Source: Firmicutes bacterium HGW-Firmicutes-11 (GTDB taxonomy: Bacteria > Bacillota > Clostridia > Peptostreptococcales > Anaerovoracaceae). From it: a stretch of DNA of 64,000 nt. Shown here piece after piece: positions 14,646 to 23,700 of this stretch (position 1 is its first letter; every line of letters starts with the position of its first letter). The position numbers were made by a program, and so were the translations under genes. The DNA is taken from NCBI GenBank assembly GCA_002840285.1, contig PHAE01000001.1, positions 60,734 to 124,733 on the forward strand. Direction: 5' to 3'. A model generated the notes under the pieces. That model worked only from the letters and a program-made list of their open reading frames with translations. It made no database searches and was not told the DNA's origin.

Positions 14646-16298
14646 TTAAATCGTTTGCATGATCTGGACCGCCTGGATCAATGCGATGATAACACCGACT
14701 ACGGCTTCTCCGCCGAGAAGACCTGCTGCTACTATTTGACCCGAGCCGCCCTTCTCGTAATTGGGGGCTGCTTTCATCACGATGAAACGAAGAGCACCAC
14801 CGATGAATGCGGTCAGGGACAGATAGAAAGGCAGGTAAACGCCAAGGCCAAGTGTCATGACCGGGAAGTTGACGATATACAGCAGGATCGCAGCAACCAA
14901 TCCGATCAGGAATGCCGGCATATGAGAGATTCCGCCGACCATGGATGCGACCGCACCAGCCTGAGGAGCCGGGAACAATTCCGGATTTCCGAATGCCTGA
15001 GCGCCGTAGGCCTTGATGATGATGAACAGCACTATGACAGCAACGATGCCGCCGATGATGCCGCCGATCACTTCTGCAAACCACTGGGCCTTGGGATCAG
15101 TGTTGAGGATGTGTCCAGCTTTGAAATCGTTCATGACGTCGCCGACAAGTCCGCAAGCGACAGCAACGATCGCTGCTACGAAGAATGCTTCTGTCTGACC
15201 GATGGAAGAAGCAGCCTTAACTGCGATCAAAATGATGATACCGAAGATCTCCATCGGGTTGATGCCGGATTGACCGACGCACTGGGCAGACATCGAAGTG
15301 GCAAGCCACACACCGATGATGGTGATGATGGAAGCAACTACGCCCATTCCAGCAAATACTGTAAAGAGGAATGCCAGGACGACCATTGCGATCGGAGCCC
15401 AACGAAGCGGGATCACGCCGCCACCGAGATTGCTTTTGCTGAACATCGGGCCAAAGATTTCCTTCGCTTTCGGCAAGATGCCCTTGACGATGATGCCGAC
15501 ACCGGTTCCTACCATCAGGCCGATCCCGAGGGAGGACTTGATGCTTGCTGCAGTTGCGGCATCCAGCCCACCAATGGTCTGGCCACCGATCAGGATGCCA
15601 AAGTCACCGATGATGGCGCCAAGGAACCACACGCCGATGTAGATGGGTCCGATGATGTAACCGACAGCGATCAGCATTGGTGAGAGCCATACGCCGCCCA
15701 ATGAACCAAAGGGCATCATCTTTTGGATCCAGACGACCGGAACGCCGAAAATGGAGAACCAATCTCTCAGAACTGTGAAGATTGCGGCAAGTCCAAGGGA
15801 TGCAAACAGTGTTCCTGCTTTTTTTCCGCCTTCGTCGCCGACGATCAGCGTTTCCGCGGCCGCTTGACCCATGGGATAAGGGAGTTCTTTTGTAACTACG
15901 AAATATTTACGAATGAGTGCGGTAAAAATGAGTCCGAGTATGACTCCTCCAAGAGAAACGACGAAAAATGCGACTGTGCTGACTTCTGCATCCGGATTCA
16001 GCATCCAGATCCCCGGCAGGGTAAAGGCTAGGCCTCCGGCTACCATGGCGCCTGCAGACATTGCAGTGTGTGTGACGTTGATCTCGTTGATGTTGGTCTT
16101 ACCGAGACCTTTCAGCGCAAACATCGACACTAAAGCTACGAACATTATGGGCCAGGGCAGTGCTCCCAGTTTCAGAGCAACGAACATAGAACTCATGGTC
16201 AGGATGATGGAGCCGATCGCCCCGATGATCATTCCGCGCAGTGTAAACTGCTCACGGAACGATGTGGCGTATTTCACGCCTTTTGGTTCTTGTGACAT
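14646..16298 (-). CDS. OPT-family oligopeptide transporter
   Basis: A 550-residue, very hydrophobic protein of the OPT family, proton-coupled importers of small peptides or metal chelates. I count roughly fourteen membrane segments, starting with LRGMIIGAIGSIILTMSSMFVALKLG in spaced form and including the family motif NINEINVTHTAMSAGAMVAGG. The ATG at 16298 follows AGGAGGG at 8 nt; an upstream start at 16331 lacks a good site. It lies 55 bp after the oxidoreductase gamma gene and before a peptidase, suggesting it feeds peptides into amino acid fermentation. OPT members also carry siderophores, so substrate remains open. Confidence 0.9.
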   Translation of the reverse strand: MSQEPKGVKYATSFREQFTLRGMIIGAIGSIILTMSSMFVALKLGALPWPIMFVALVSMFALKGLGKTNINEINVTHTAMSAGAMVAGGLAFTLPGIWMLNPDAEVSTVAFFVVSLGGVILGLIFTALIRKYFVVTKELPYPMGQAAAETLIVGDEGGKKAGTLFASLGLAAIFTVLRDWFSIFGVPVVWIQKMMPFGSLGGVWLSPMLIAVGYIIGPIYIGVWFLGAIIGDFGILIGGQTIGGLDAATAASIKSSLGIGLMVGTGVGIIVKGILPKAKEIFGPMFSKSNLGGGVIPLRWAPIAMVVLAFLFTVFAGMGVVASIITIIGVWLATSMSAQCVGQSGINPMEIFGIIILIAVKAASSIGQTEAFFVAAIVAVACGLVGDVMNDFKAGHILNTDPKAQWFAEVIGGIIGGIVAVIVLFIIIKAYGAQAFGNPELFPAPQAGAVASMVGGISHMPAFLIGLVAAILLYIVNFPVMTLGLGVYLPFYLSLTAFIGGALRFIVMKAAPNYEKGGSGQIVAAGLLGGEAVVGVIIALIQAVQIMQTI

Positions 16299-16353
16299 GC
16301 TTTTTTCCCTCCTGTCATAATTTATCAACACAGGTCACCCTGCAAATGATCAA

Positions 16354-16887
16354 CTACTTTTGCTTCCAGGCATCCAACGCCGTCAGATTCAATGCAAGCA
16401 GATGTGCTTTCGATTCAGGAAGAACTTTTTTTAAGGCCATTTCCAGGCTTTCCCGCTTCACGCCGCCAACCATTTTGTGAATTGCTCCGAGCATCACGAT
16501 GTTGGCAGCCCGTTCCTCGCCGATGTCTCTTGCAAGGTCAGTGGCAGGAATCGGATGAACGATCACATCTCCTCGCGCCACGTCCTGTTCGATCAGCGAA
16601 GTGTTGAGGAAAATGTGCCCACCCGGCGATACCAACGATTCAAATTTGACAAGGGATGGCTGGTTCATTGCGACAAGACAGGTCGCCTGGTCGATGATGG
16701 GACAACTGATGGGTCCGTCAGAAACGATCACCGTGCAATTGGCGGTTCCTCCCCGCATTTCCGGTCCATAGGAAGGAAGGAATGTGACCTCCTTGCCTTC
16801 GATCATTGCCGCATAAGCCATGATCTGTCCCAACATCAAAATGCCCTGACCGCCGAATCCTGCAAAAAAGTATTTGTGGGTCGCCAC
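16354..16887 (-). CDS. 2-oxoacid:ferredoxin oxidoreductase, gamma subunit
   Basis: The 177-residue gamma subunit of a four-subunit 2-oxoacid:ferredoxin oxidoreductase. It has the family motif FAGFGGQGILMLGQ at residues 8-21, then LPSYGPEMRGGTANC and MLGAIHKM. It contributes to CoA binding and assembly in complexes that convert branched-chain or other 2-oxoacids to acyl-CoA while reducing ferredoxin. It directly follows the beta subunit with no gap. The gene order ferredoxin, alpha, beta, gamma is that of Vor/Kor enzymes. Confidence 0.92.
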   Translation of the reverse strand: MATHKYFFAGFGGQGILMLGQIMAYAAMIEGKEVTFLPSYGPEMRGGTANCTVIVSDGPISCPIIDQATCLVAMNQPSLVKFESLVSPGGHIFLNTSLIEQDVARGDVIVHPIPATDLARDIGEERAANIVMLGAIHKMVGGVKRESLEMALKKVLPESKAHLLALNLTALDAWKQK

Positions 16888-17634
16888 TTATTTCACCTCC
16901 TCCGGACAACGGAAATTACCCAAAGGATAATAGGGTATCATGTTCTCTTCCAACCAGGTCATGGAATCGACCGGAGAAAGTCCCCAGTTCGTCGGACAGG
17001 TGGACAATACCTCCACCAGTCCGAACCCCAGGCCCATCTGCTGTACGGTGAACGCTTTTTCGATCGCTTTTTTCGCTTTTCTTACATTCGCAGGCGTGTT
17101 GAGAGCAACACGTTCGACAAATACAGCGCCGTCGATCGTCGCCAATAGTTCTGAGATCCGAAGCGGCATCCCGGAAATCTCTTTTTTTCTTCCGTCAACG
17201 CCGGTGGTCGACTTTTGACCGATCAGAGTGGTCGGGGCCATTTGCCCTCCCGTCATGCCGTAGATCGCGTTGTTGATGAATATGGTCGTGAACAACTCGC
17301 CGCGATGAGCGGCATGGATGATTTCGCCGGCTCCGATGGAAGCCAGGTCCCCGTCTCCCTGATAGGTGAACACCGTTTTGTTCGGCAACGCTCTTCGGAT
17401 CCCGCTGGCGACTGCCGGTGCCCTTCCGTGGGCAGATTCGCACATATCGACATTCATATAATCGTGGGATAAAATGCTGCACCCGATGGGTGACACGCCG
17501 ATGGTATCGCCAAGCAATCCCTTTTCTACCAGGACTTCCATGACAAGCCGATGGGCGATCCCGTGGGTGCACCCCGGGCAATAGGTGGTCGTGACAGGGC
17601 GCATTCCCCTGGTGTATTCAAAAACAGTTTTCAT
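16888..17634 (-). CDS. 2-oxoacid:ferredoxin oxidoreductase, beta (thiamine diphosphate) subunit
   Basis: The 248-residue beta subunit binds thiamine diphosphate. It has YCPGCTHGIAHRL with Cys19 and Cys22 in the cluster-binding CPGC motif, GCSILSHDYM, and the GDGDLASIGAGE stretch that binds the cofactor diphosphate through Mg, followed by NNAIYGMTGGQM. The start overlaps the alpha subunit stop by 4 bp. Together the four subunits oxidatively decarboxylate a 2-oxoacid with CoA and ferredoxin, an oxygen-sensitive reaction typical of anaerobes. Confidence 0.94.
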   Translation of the reverse strand: MKTVFEYTRGMRPVTTTYCPGCTHGIAHRLVMEVLVEKGLLGDTIGVSPIGCSILSHDYMNVDMCESAHGRAPAVASGIRRALPNKTVFTYQGDGDLASIGAGEIIHAAHRGELFTTIFINNAIYGMTGGQMAPTTLIGQKSTTGVDGRKKEISGMPLRISELLATIDGAVFVERVALNTPANVRKAKKAIEKAFTVQQMGLGFGLVEVLSTCPTNWGLSPVDSMTWLEENMIPYYPLGNFRCPEEVK

Positions 17635-18710
17635 CGAATCGCCTCCAGTATTTGCTTTGCCCGCCGGGCAACTTCCATCGGTGTTGGCACCATTCCCCCG
17701 GTACGATAGATCAGTTCTACGGGGAACCGTCCGGCAACTGCCGACTTCACGTCTTCCATCATTTGTCCGATGGCCAGTTCCGTGGAGATGACTACCTTCG
17801 TCGAAGGGTCGATTTCATCGAAGGCCGCTTCCGGGAAAGGCCAAAGCGTGATAGGACGGATCAGGCCAGCCGTTATACCTTCCGTCTTCAGTTGATCGAT
17901 CGCTTCATTGACGATCCTTGACATGGTTCCGAAAGCCACGAACACGATCTCCGCATCCTTGCAATTCTTGATCTGGTATTTTGGCAGTTCCTTCCGCATG
18001 CTCTGGTATTTTTCCTCCAGATGCATATTGTGGGCTTCCAGTTCTTCCGGTTTCAGATGAAGCGACTGAATGACCATTCGTTCCCGTTTGTCGCCATGGC
18101 CGTTCAATGCCCATGGTTTTTCAGCCAGCAATTCTGCCTCGGACCGGACCGCACGATGCTCCGGTAAAGTGACAGGTTCCATCATCTGCCCCAACATACC
18201 ATCCGCGAGGATCATGACAGGGTTGCGATAACGCTCTGCTATAGGGATCGCATCATAAATGAGATCGACCGATTCCTGCACCGACGCCGGTGCGAACACA
18301 GGCACATGATAATCTCCGTTACCGCCACCTTTTGTAGCTTGGCGATAATCTGCCTGCCCCGGTTGGATCCCTCCAACGCCGGGACCGCCGCGGGAAATGT
18401 TCAGCATTACGACCGGTATTTCTGCGGAGCACATAAAAGAAATCCCCTCTTGCATCAAGGCGATCCCCGGTGAAGAAGAGGATAAGAATACATTATGACC
18501 TGTCAGCGCCCCTCCATAGGCCATGTTGACAGCTGCCAGTTCACTTTCTGCCTGCACAAACGATCCTCCGTGTTTGGACAGTTCTCTCGACATGTATTCC
18601 GGTATCTCGTTTTGTGGTGTGATCGGATACCCGAAGTACAAGTGGCACCCGCCCCGGATGGCAGCTTCGGCAAAGGCTTCGTTGCCTTTCATCAGTTTTT
18701 TTTCTTCCAT
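17631..18710 (-). CDS. vorB: 2-oxoacid:ferredoxin oxidoreductase alpha subunit, VorB type
   Basis: The 359-residue alpha subunit holds the pyrimidine-binding domain. KLMKGNEAFAEAAIRGG at the start, YFGYPITPQNEIPEYMS, QAESELAAVNMAYGGAL, SSSSPGIALMQEGISF and GPGVGGIQPGQADYRQA follow the pattern of VorB, the subunit of 3-methyl-2-oxobutanoate:ferredoxin oxidoreductase. Valine, leucine and isoleucine keto acids are therefore the likeliest substrates, although 2-oxoglutarate enzymes (KorA) are close relatives. It sits 6 bp after the ferredoxin subunit and overlaps the beta gene by 4 bp. Branched acyl-CoA made here could also prime FabH. Confidence 0.88.
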   Translation of the reverse strand: MEEKKLMKGNEAFAEAAIRGGCHLYFGYPITPQNEIPEYMSRELSKHGGSFVQAESELAAVNMAYGGALTGHNVFLSSSSPGIALMQEGISFMCSAEIPVVMLNISRGGPGVGGIQPGQADYRQATKGGGNGDYHVPVFAPASVQESVDLIYDAIPIAERYRNPVMILADGMLGQMMEPVTLPEHRAVRSEAELLAEKPWALNGHGDKRERMVIQSLHLKPEELEAHNMHLEEKYQSMRKELPKYQIKNCKDAEIVFVAFGTMSRIVNEAIDQLKTEGITAGLIRPITLWPFPEAAFDEIDPSTKVVISTELAIGQMMEDVKSAVAGRFPVELIYRTGGMVPTPMEVARRAKQILEAIR

Positions 18711-18716
18711 GTAATT

Positions 18717-18935
18717 CTAATCCTCCCGATATACGCTGATCACGCCGTCCGGACACATCAAGCCACAGATTCCGCAACCGGTACAGTTTTCTTTGTCTGT
18801 CACGGAAACCGGGTGATGACCCATCGCATTCAAAGTGCTGTCATGTATCTTAAGTATTTTTTTTGGACAGGAAGCGACGCAGAGTTCGCAACCCTTACAT
18901 TTGTCAATGTTGATTCTTATACTGCCTTTTGCCAT
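18717..18935 (-). CDS. 2-oxoacid:ferredoxin oxidoreductase, delta (2x[4Fe-4S] ferredoxin) subunit
   Basis: A 72-residue ferredoxin-like subunit with two complete CxxCxxCxxxC motifs, Cys13/16/19/23 and Cys51/54/57/61, binding two [4Fe-4S] clusters that pass electrons out of the complex. The ATG at 18935 follows AGGAGG at 10 nt. An upstream in-frame ATG at 18965 would overlap the preceding ATPase gene and adds residues unlike the family. It is the first oxidoreductase gene of the unit, 14 bp after the ATPase. Confidence 0.93.
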   Translation of the reverse strand: MAKGSIRINIDKCKGCELCVASCPKKILKIHDSTLNAMGHHPVSVTDKENCTGCGICGLMCPDGVISVYRED

Positions 18936-18949
18936 TGGTTCGTTTCCTC

Positions 18950-19636
18950 CTAGCGATCCAACCATGTTGGTCTCATGTAGATCTTCATTGGGAATCTTAT
19001 CCCTGGGTCGATGTTTCGAAACATTCCATCAAAAACCTTCTCACACAGGTCTTCCGCACAGCAGTGATACCGGACCGGGATTCCGGATTTCTCCGCCAAC
19101 GCATTGCAGAAACGGATCCCCGCCTGAATATGTTCCGCCTCGGTTTCCATCAAAAGATGGGTGTTGTTTACAAGCCCGTCCACCGGCAGTCCTGTTTCCC
19201 GTTGTATCTGCTCGATATGAAGAAGAGCTCCTTCCAGGGTAGAAGTTTCCGGTCGGTTACCATTGATCACGATCAGATGTTCGCTCTGTTCCGGTGTGAA
19301 ATACTTGGCGAACTGCTTTAGTATTCTTGCGCCGCTGTCATTCCCTCCAACGTCGACCACTGTCAGGCAATCCGGGTCTTCCAGTGGTTTTCGGATCGAG
19401 GAGGACAAGGCAGGAAGTTCTGCCGTGATTTCGTAGTCAAAGGAACCTCCATAGACTTGAATGCCATTTGATTCTAATAACGCTCGTTGCTCCCGGCTCC
19501 GAAAGTACACGTTGGCAATGTCCAGATCCACTAAAGCGGTACGCTTCCCCGCATTGCTTTGATGAAGCGCCAAGTTCACTGAAAACTCCGTCTTGCCGCT
19601 GCCATAATGGCCGGTTACAATGGTGATGCGTTTCAT
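18950..19636 (-). CDS. P-loop ATPase linked to the 2-oxoacid oxidoreductase operon
   Basis: This 228-residue protein has a Walker A motif GHYGSGKTE at residues 9-17, ALVDLDIANVYFRSRE and VVDVGGNDSGARIL (Walker B region), placing it among MinD/CobQ-like SIMIBI ATPases. It is the first gene after the promoter and operators and precedes the oxidoreductase subunits. A role in maturation or cofactor insertion is plausible, but I cannot assign one from sequence. The closing residues CAEDLCEKVFDG could hold a metal or thiol site. Confidence 0.75.
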   Translation of the reverse strand: MKRITIVTGHYGSGKTEFSVNLALHQSNAGKRTALVDLDIANVYFRSREQRALLESNGIQVYGGSFDYEITAELPALSSSIRKPLEDPDCLTVVDVGGNDSGARILKQFAKYFTPEQSEHLIVINGNRPETSTLEGALLHIEQIQRETGLPVDGLVNNTHLLMETEAEHIQAGIRFCNALAEKSGIPVRYHCCAEDLCEKVFDGMFRNIDPGIRFPMKIYMRPTWLDR

Positions 19637-19662
19637 TTACTTCGCCTTTGATTTGGTAGGAT

Positions 19663-19699
19663 GTTTCGCATTGCGAAACGTTGTTTCATATTGTGATTT
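19663..19699. promoter_or_regulatory. two tandem palindromic operator-like sites upstream of the vor operon
   Basis: Site 1 (19663-19679) is GTTTCGCATTGCGAAAC, eight-base arms around one central base with perfect symmetry. Site 2 (19683-19699), GTTTCATATTGTGATTT, keeps the GTTTC, ATTG and GA positions. Their starts are 20 bp apart, about two helical turns, so two dimers could bind on one DNA face. Both lie just after the predicted start of transcription and before the ATPase gene, the layout of repressor sites. The cognate regulator is not in the window. Confidence 0.65.
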
Positions 19700-19710
19700 G
19701 AGATAGTTCC

Positions 19711-19739
19711 ATTATACCGTCGATTTTACGGAAAATCAA
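19711..19739 (-). promoter_or_regulatory. promoter of the ATPase-vor-OPT-peptidase unit
   Basis: Minus strand: -35 TTGATT (19734-19739), 17-bp spacer, perfect -10 TATAAT (19711-19716). Transcription should begin near 19704, immediately before the two palindromes. It is right behind the terminator of the structured RNA at 19748-19994. Confidence 0.8.
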
Positions 19740-19740
19740 G

Positions 19741-19774
19741 TACGAAAGGCAGGTAAGACGATGTCTTTCCTGCC
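19741..19774 (-). terminator. terminator of the 6S-like RNA
   Basis: A 12-bp stem with one mismatch (GGCAGG-AAGAC type arms, 19748-19774) is followed on the minus strand by TTTCGTA. It ends the transcript started at about 19994 and isolates it from the vor promoter. Confidence 0.7.
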
Positions 19775-19994
19775 CCATTCTTTGCTTCAATTTGGTGAAA
19801 TAGATAATCCCGATGTGTCGTCAGGCCTATAATTCACACCCTATCTAAGATAGGTGGGTTTTCTGTTCCCGTTTCTGCCTTCCATTCAATGACGGCCCGG
19901 CATCTGCGGAAAAACTCGAAATCCCGTGAACATAATGTAGGTTAAATTACAAAACCTTAACGTGCACCTCAGGATCAAACTAACTTTCTATTTC
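19748..19994 (-). ncRNA. ssrS: structured non-coding RNA, probably 6S RNA
   Basis: This gene-free stretch has its own promoter (20001-20029) and terminator, giving a transcript of about 245 nt. The 5' segment ATCCTGAGGTG pairs with CACATCGGGAT near the 3' end with one mismatch, forming a long closing stem. Inside lie hairpins AGGTT/AACCT and CCTATC/GATAGG and the segments ACGTTA, CGAGTTTTT, GAAAACCCAC and GGCCTGACGA. I associate these with clostridial 6S RNA, which binds sigma-A RNA polymerase by mimicking an open promoter. The identity rests on remembered patterns and structure, so it could be another structured RNA; the transcript itself is well supported. Confidence 0.7.
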
Positions 19995-20000
19995 TGTCTC

Positions 20001-20029
20001 AGTATAACATGCATCAATACGGTAATCAA
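20001..20029 (-). promoter_or_regulatory. promoter of the 6S-like RNA
   Basis: Minus strand: -35 TTGATT (20024-20029), 17-bp spacer, -10 TATACT (20001-20006). It lies in the 50-bp gap after yebC. Confidence 0.75.
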
Positions 20030-20043
20030 GTCTTCCCGATGTT

Positions 20044-20766
20044 TCATTCCGGAAATTCGACGGCACAATTGTGATAGACTTTCTGCACATCATCGTTGTC
20101 TTCCATGGCGTCTACCATCTTTTTCAGCAGCTTAAGATCGGCTTCTCCCGGCGTTGCTTCCATGGATGGAACGTATTCCACATCTGCGTCGGCGAATTCG
20201 TATCCCAGAGTTTTCAATGATTCGGATACGACGTTGAAATCATCCGGCGCCGTCTGGATCTCATAGCTGTCCTCGTGGGTGATCATATCCATCGCTCCCG
20301 CTTCCAATGCGTCCTCCATCAAGTGGTCTTCACTGACCTTTTCTGTTTTTTCGATCAGGATCAAACCCTTTTGGTCGAACATATAAGAAACACAGCCCGG
20401 CACGCCAAGGTTCCCGCCATATTTATCAAAGGCGTGTTTCACGGCGGCAGTCGTTCGATTCTTGTTGTCCGTCAGCACATCGACGATGATCGCCACTCCG
20501 CCGGGGCCATATCCTTCGAAACTACCGGTTTCGTAGGTTTCTCCACCCAGTTCACCTGTGCCCTTTTGTATGGCTCTGTTGATATTATCGTTTGGCATGT
20601 TGATCGCTTTGGCTTTGTCGATCGCATGTTTCAATGACATATTATACTCTGGATCGCCCCCGGCTTTTGCTGCAACGGAGATGGCTCTCGCGTACTTCGT
20701 GAACACCTGCGCTCTTTTTGCGTCCTGTGACGCTTTTCTTCCAGCGATCGTTCCATGTCTACCCAT
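20044..20766 (-). CDS. yebC: YebC/PmpR-family protein
   Basis: The 240-residue protein starts with the highly conserved [22 protein letters not shown] (Firmicute variant of the usual GHSKWANI start) and continues with [23 protein letters not shown] and [22 protein letters not shown]. Members were annotated as transcription regulators; recent work on related proteins links them to relief of ribosome stalling at proline stretches. Which applies here is not visible. The start overlaps the preceding giant activase gene by 8 bp, so the two are co-translated. Confidence 0.93.
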   Translation of the reverse strand: MGRHGTIAGRKASQDAKRAQVFTKYARAISVAAKAGGDPEYNMSLKHAIDKAKAINMPNDNINRAIQKGTGELGGETYETGSFEGYGPGGVAIIVDVLTDNKNRTTAAVKHAFDKYGGNLGVPGCVSYMFDQKGLILIEKTEKVSEDHLMEDALEAGAMDMITHEDSYEIQTAPDDFNVVSESLKTLGYEFADADVEYVPSMEATPGEADLKLLKKMVDAMEDNDDVQKVYHNCAVEFPE

Positions 20767-23700
20767 GTTTCTCCTCCTTATCCAGGTTCTTAAAAGCTGT
20801 TGCCATCATCAGTTTGATCCGGTTCAACTGATTCACATCGCTTGCCCCGGGATCGTAATCGATCGCAGCGATATTGGCTTTTGGATCGTATTGCCTGAGG
20901 GGTTTGATCATCCCTTTTCCAGTCACATGGTTCGGAAGACAGGCAAATGGCTGCAGGCAGACGATATTACTGACGCCGCTGTCCAGGAGCTCAACCATTT
21001 CACCTGTCAGGAGCCAGCCTTCGCCGCATTGATTCCCCAGCGAGGTAACAAGCTCCGCCTTTTTCGCCAGTTGATCGATAGGCAACGGTCCATGAAAGCG
21101 ATAGCTTTCATTCAATGCATTACGGGCATCGTTTCGGAACCATTCCACAACCTTGATGCCGATCCGGTTTTTCAACATCGTACTAAAACTGCCGGACAGC
21201 ATTTTATAATTATACAGTTTACTGTGCATCCCGTAAAGGAAAAAGTCCAGCAGGTCAAGTACGACTGCCTCTCCGCCTTCATTCTCGATGACGCCGACGA
21301 TATCGTTATTTGCCATAGGATGGTACTTCACAAGGATTTCTCCTACGATCCCCACTTTTGGCTTTTTAACGTCCTTTAACGGCAGCCAGTCGAATTCCTT
21401 GATCATCTGCCGAATATTGAGTCGAAACTGAGCCAGTTTGGGCTCTTCTATGTCCTGAATGCCGATTTTGGACCACTTTTCCGCAAGCGCTTCCGCCGAA
21501 CCCGGTTCCTTTTCATACGGACGGGTAGCGTAGAGTATGCGCATCAGTACATCGCCATACACAAGTGCCATCCCTGCCCGATACAGCAGGGACATCGTGA
21601 TTTTGAACCCGGGATTTGATTCCAGTCCGACGTAATTGAATGAGACGATCGGAACCTTTTCCATCTTCAAGTCGGCCATCGCTTTTCGCAAAAGAGGGAT
21701 ATAATTACTGGCACGGCATTGTCCGCCGGTCTGGGAAAGAACTACCGCGGTGCGGTCCAGGTCATACTTTCCCGATTTTAGTTCGCCAATGATCTGACCA
21801 AGGGTGACGATGGTCGGATAACATGCGTCGTTGTTGACATAACGCAACCCTTCTTCGACTGCGTTTTTATCGACCGTCGGAAGCATGATGGCACGATATC
21901 CTTCGTGTTTCAGCGCCGTCTCAACAAATTGAAAATGGATCGGCGACATTTGCGGCACAAGGAGATCGTAAGTCGCCTTCATTTCTTTTGTAAAAATGAC
22001 ACGTTCAAAGGGTTTCTGCAGCGGATTTGATTTGACTCCGTTCTTGTCTCTCTCCTCCATTGCCGCTTTCAGCGAACGGATTCGAATCTTTGCCGCTCCC
22101 AGATTTGCACCTTCGTCAATTTTCAATACGGTATATAGTTTGTTTCTGTGACTGAGCAGCTCTTCCACCTGCTCCGTCGTGATCGCATCAAGGCCACATC
22201 CAAAGGAGTTCAACTGCACCAATTCGAGATCGTCGTTGTCTCCCGCGACCTGCGCCGATTTATAAAGACGTGAGTGGTACATCCATTGATCGAGAACACG
22301 GATCGGACGCTTCAAGTCTGCAAGGTGAGCGACCGAATCTTCGGTCAGGATCGCCATCCCATAGGAATTGATCAATTTGTCGATGCCATGATTGATTTCC
22401 GGATCCAAATGATATGGACGACCGGCCAAAATGATCCCTTTGATTCCAAGCGTGCTGATCAGCTCAAGTGTGATCGCTCCTTGGTCACGGATATCCTGTT
22501 TTACCGCATGGTCTTCTGCTCTTGCTTTTGCTACAGCATTTTGCACCTCTGCTTTGGTAAGACCAAGTTCTCCAAACACTTCTTTCAAGCGCAAAGCCAG
22601 CCTTTTATCGTTGTCATAAGGCAAAAATGGATGATAAAACGTAATTCCGTATTCTTGGATCACATCATCCATGTTAGCCGCCACGGCTTCGGGATAAGTG
22701 GCTACGATCGGGCAATTGTAATGGTTCTGCGCTGTTTGATCTTCGACTCTTTCGTGATTCAGGTTGGGATAAAATATCCGTTTGATCCCATTGTTCGCAA
22801 GCCACTTAACATGCCCGTGAACTAGCTTGGCAGGATAGCAGACGGTGTCTGACGCGATGGTTTCCATCCCGCTTTGATAGATATGCTTTGATGATTGTGG
22901 CGACAAAACTACGCGAAAACCCAGTTCGGTGAACAATGTGAACCAGAACGGATAGTTTTCAAACATGTTAAGCACTCGCGGTATCCCGATCTCTCCCCGG
23001 GGAGCATTCTCCAGCGAGAGCGGTTCGTAGTCGAAGAGACGTTTGAGTTTGTAATCGAACAGATTGGGCATATCCTGACCGATCTTCTCCTTGCCTTCTC
23101 CCTTTTCACATCGATTTCCGGTGATGTATCTTCCTCCGTCATCGAAACGACTGATCGTAAGGAGGCAGTTGTTCTCGCATCCCTTGCATCTGGAATGGGA
23201 GTTCTGTACACGAAAACTGCCGAGACGTTCCGGCTTTATCATCGCTGTACGGTCGGTGGCCTCTGATCGTTCCATGGAAATGAGCGCTGCCCCATAAGCC
23301 CCCATGATGCCTGCGATATCCGGCCGAACGACCTCTTTGCCAACGATTTGCTCAACACTACGCAACACAGCATCGTTGAGGAACGTCCCACCCTGGACAA
23401 CGACCTTGTTTCCTGCTTCATCGGCACTCCGAAGTTTGATGACTTTGTAAAGAGCGTTTCGTATCACAGAATAGGAAAGGCCGGCAGAGATGTCGCCGAT
23501 GGTCGCCCCTTCCTTCTGGGCTTGCTTGACTTTTGAATTCATGAAGACGGTGCAGCGAGTCCCCAGATCCACCGGGTTTTCAGCAAAAAGCGCTTCTTTT
23601 GCAAAGTCTTCCACTTTCATCTCCAAAGACTTCGCATAGGTTTCTAAAAAGGAGCCGCAACCAGAGGAACAAGCTTCGTTCAACATGATGTTGTAGATCG

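Noticed and set aside
14529..15683. Long plus-strand open frame (384 codons) opposite the OPT transporter
   Set aside because: It has no ribosome site and an unnatural Asp/His/Cys-rich composition that mirrors the membrane codons of the real gene on the other strand.
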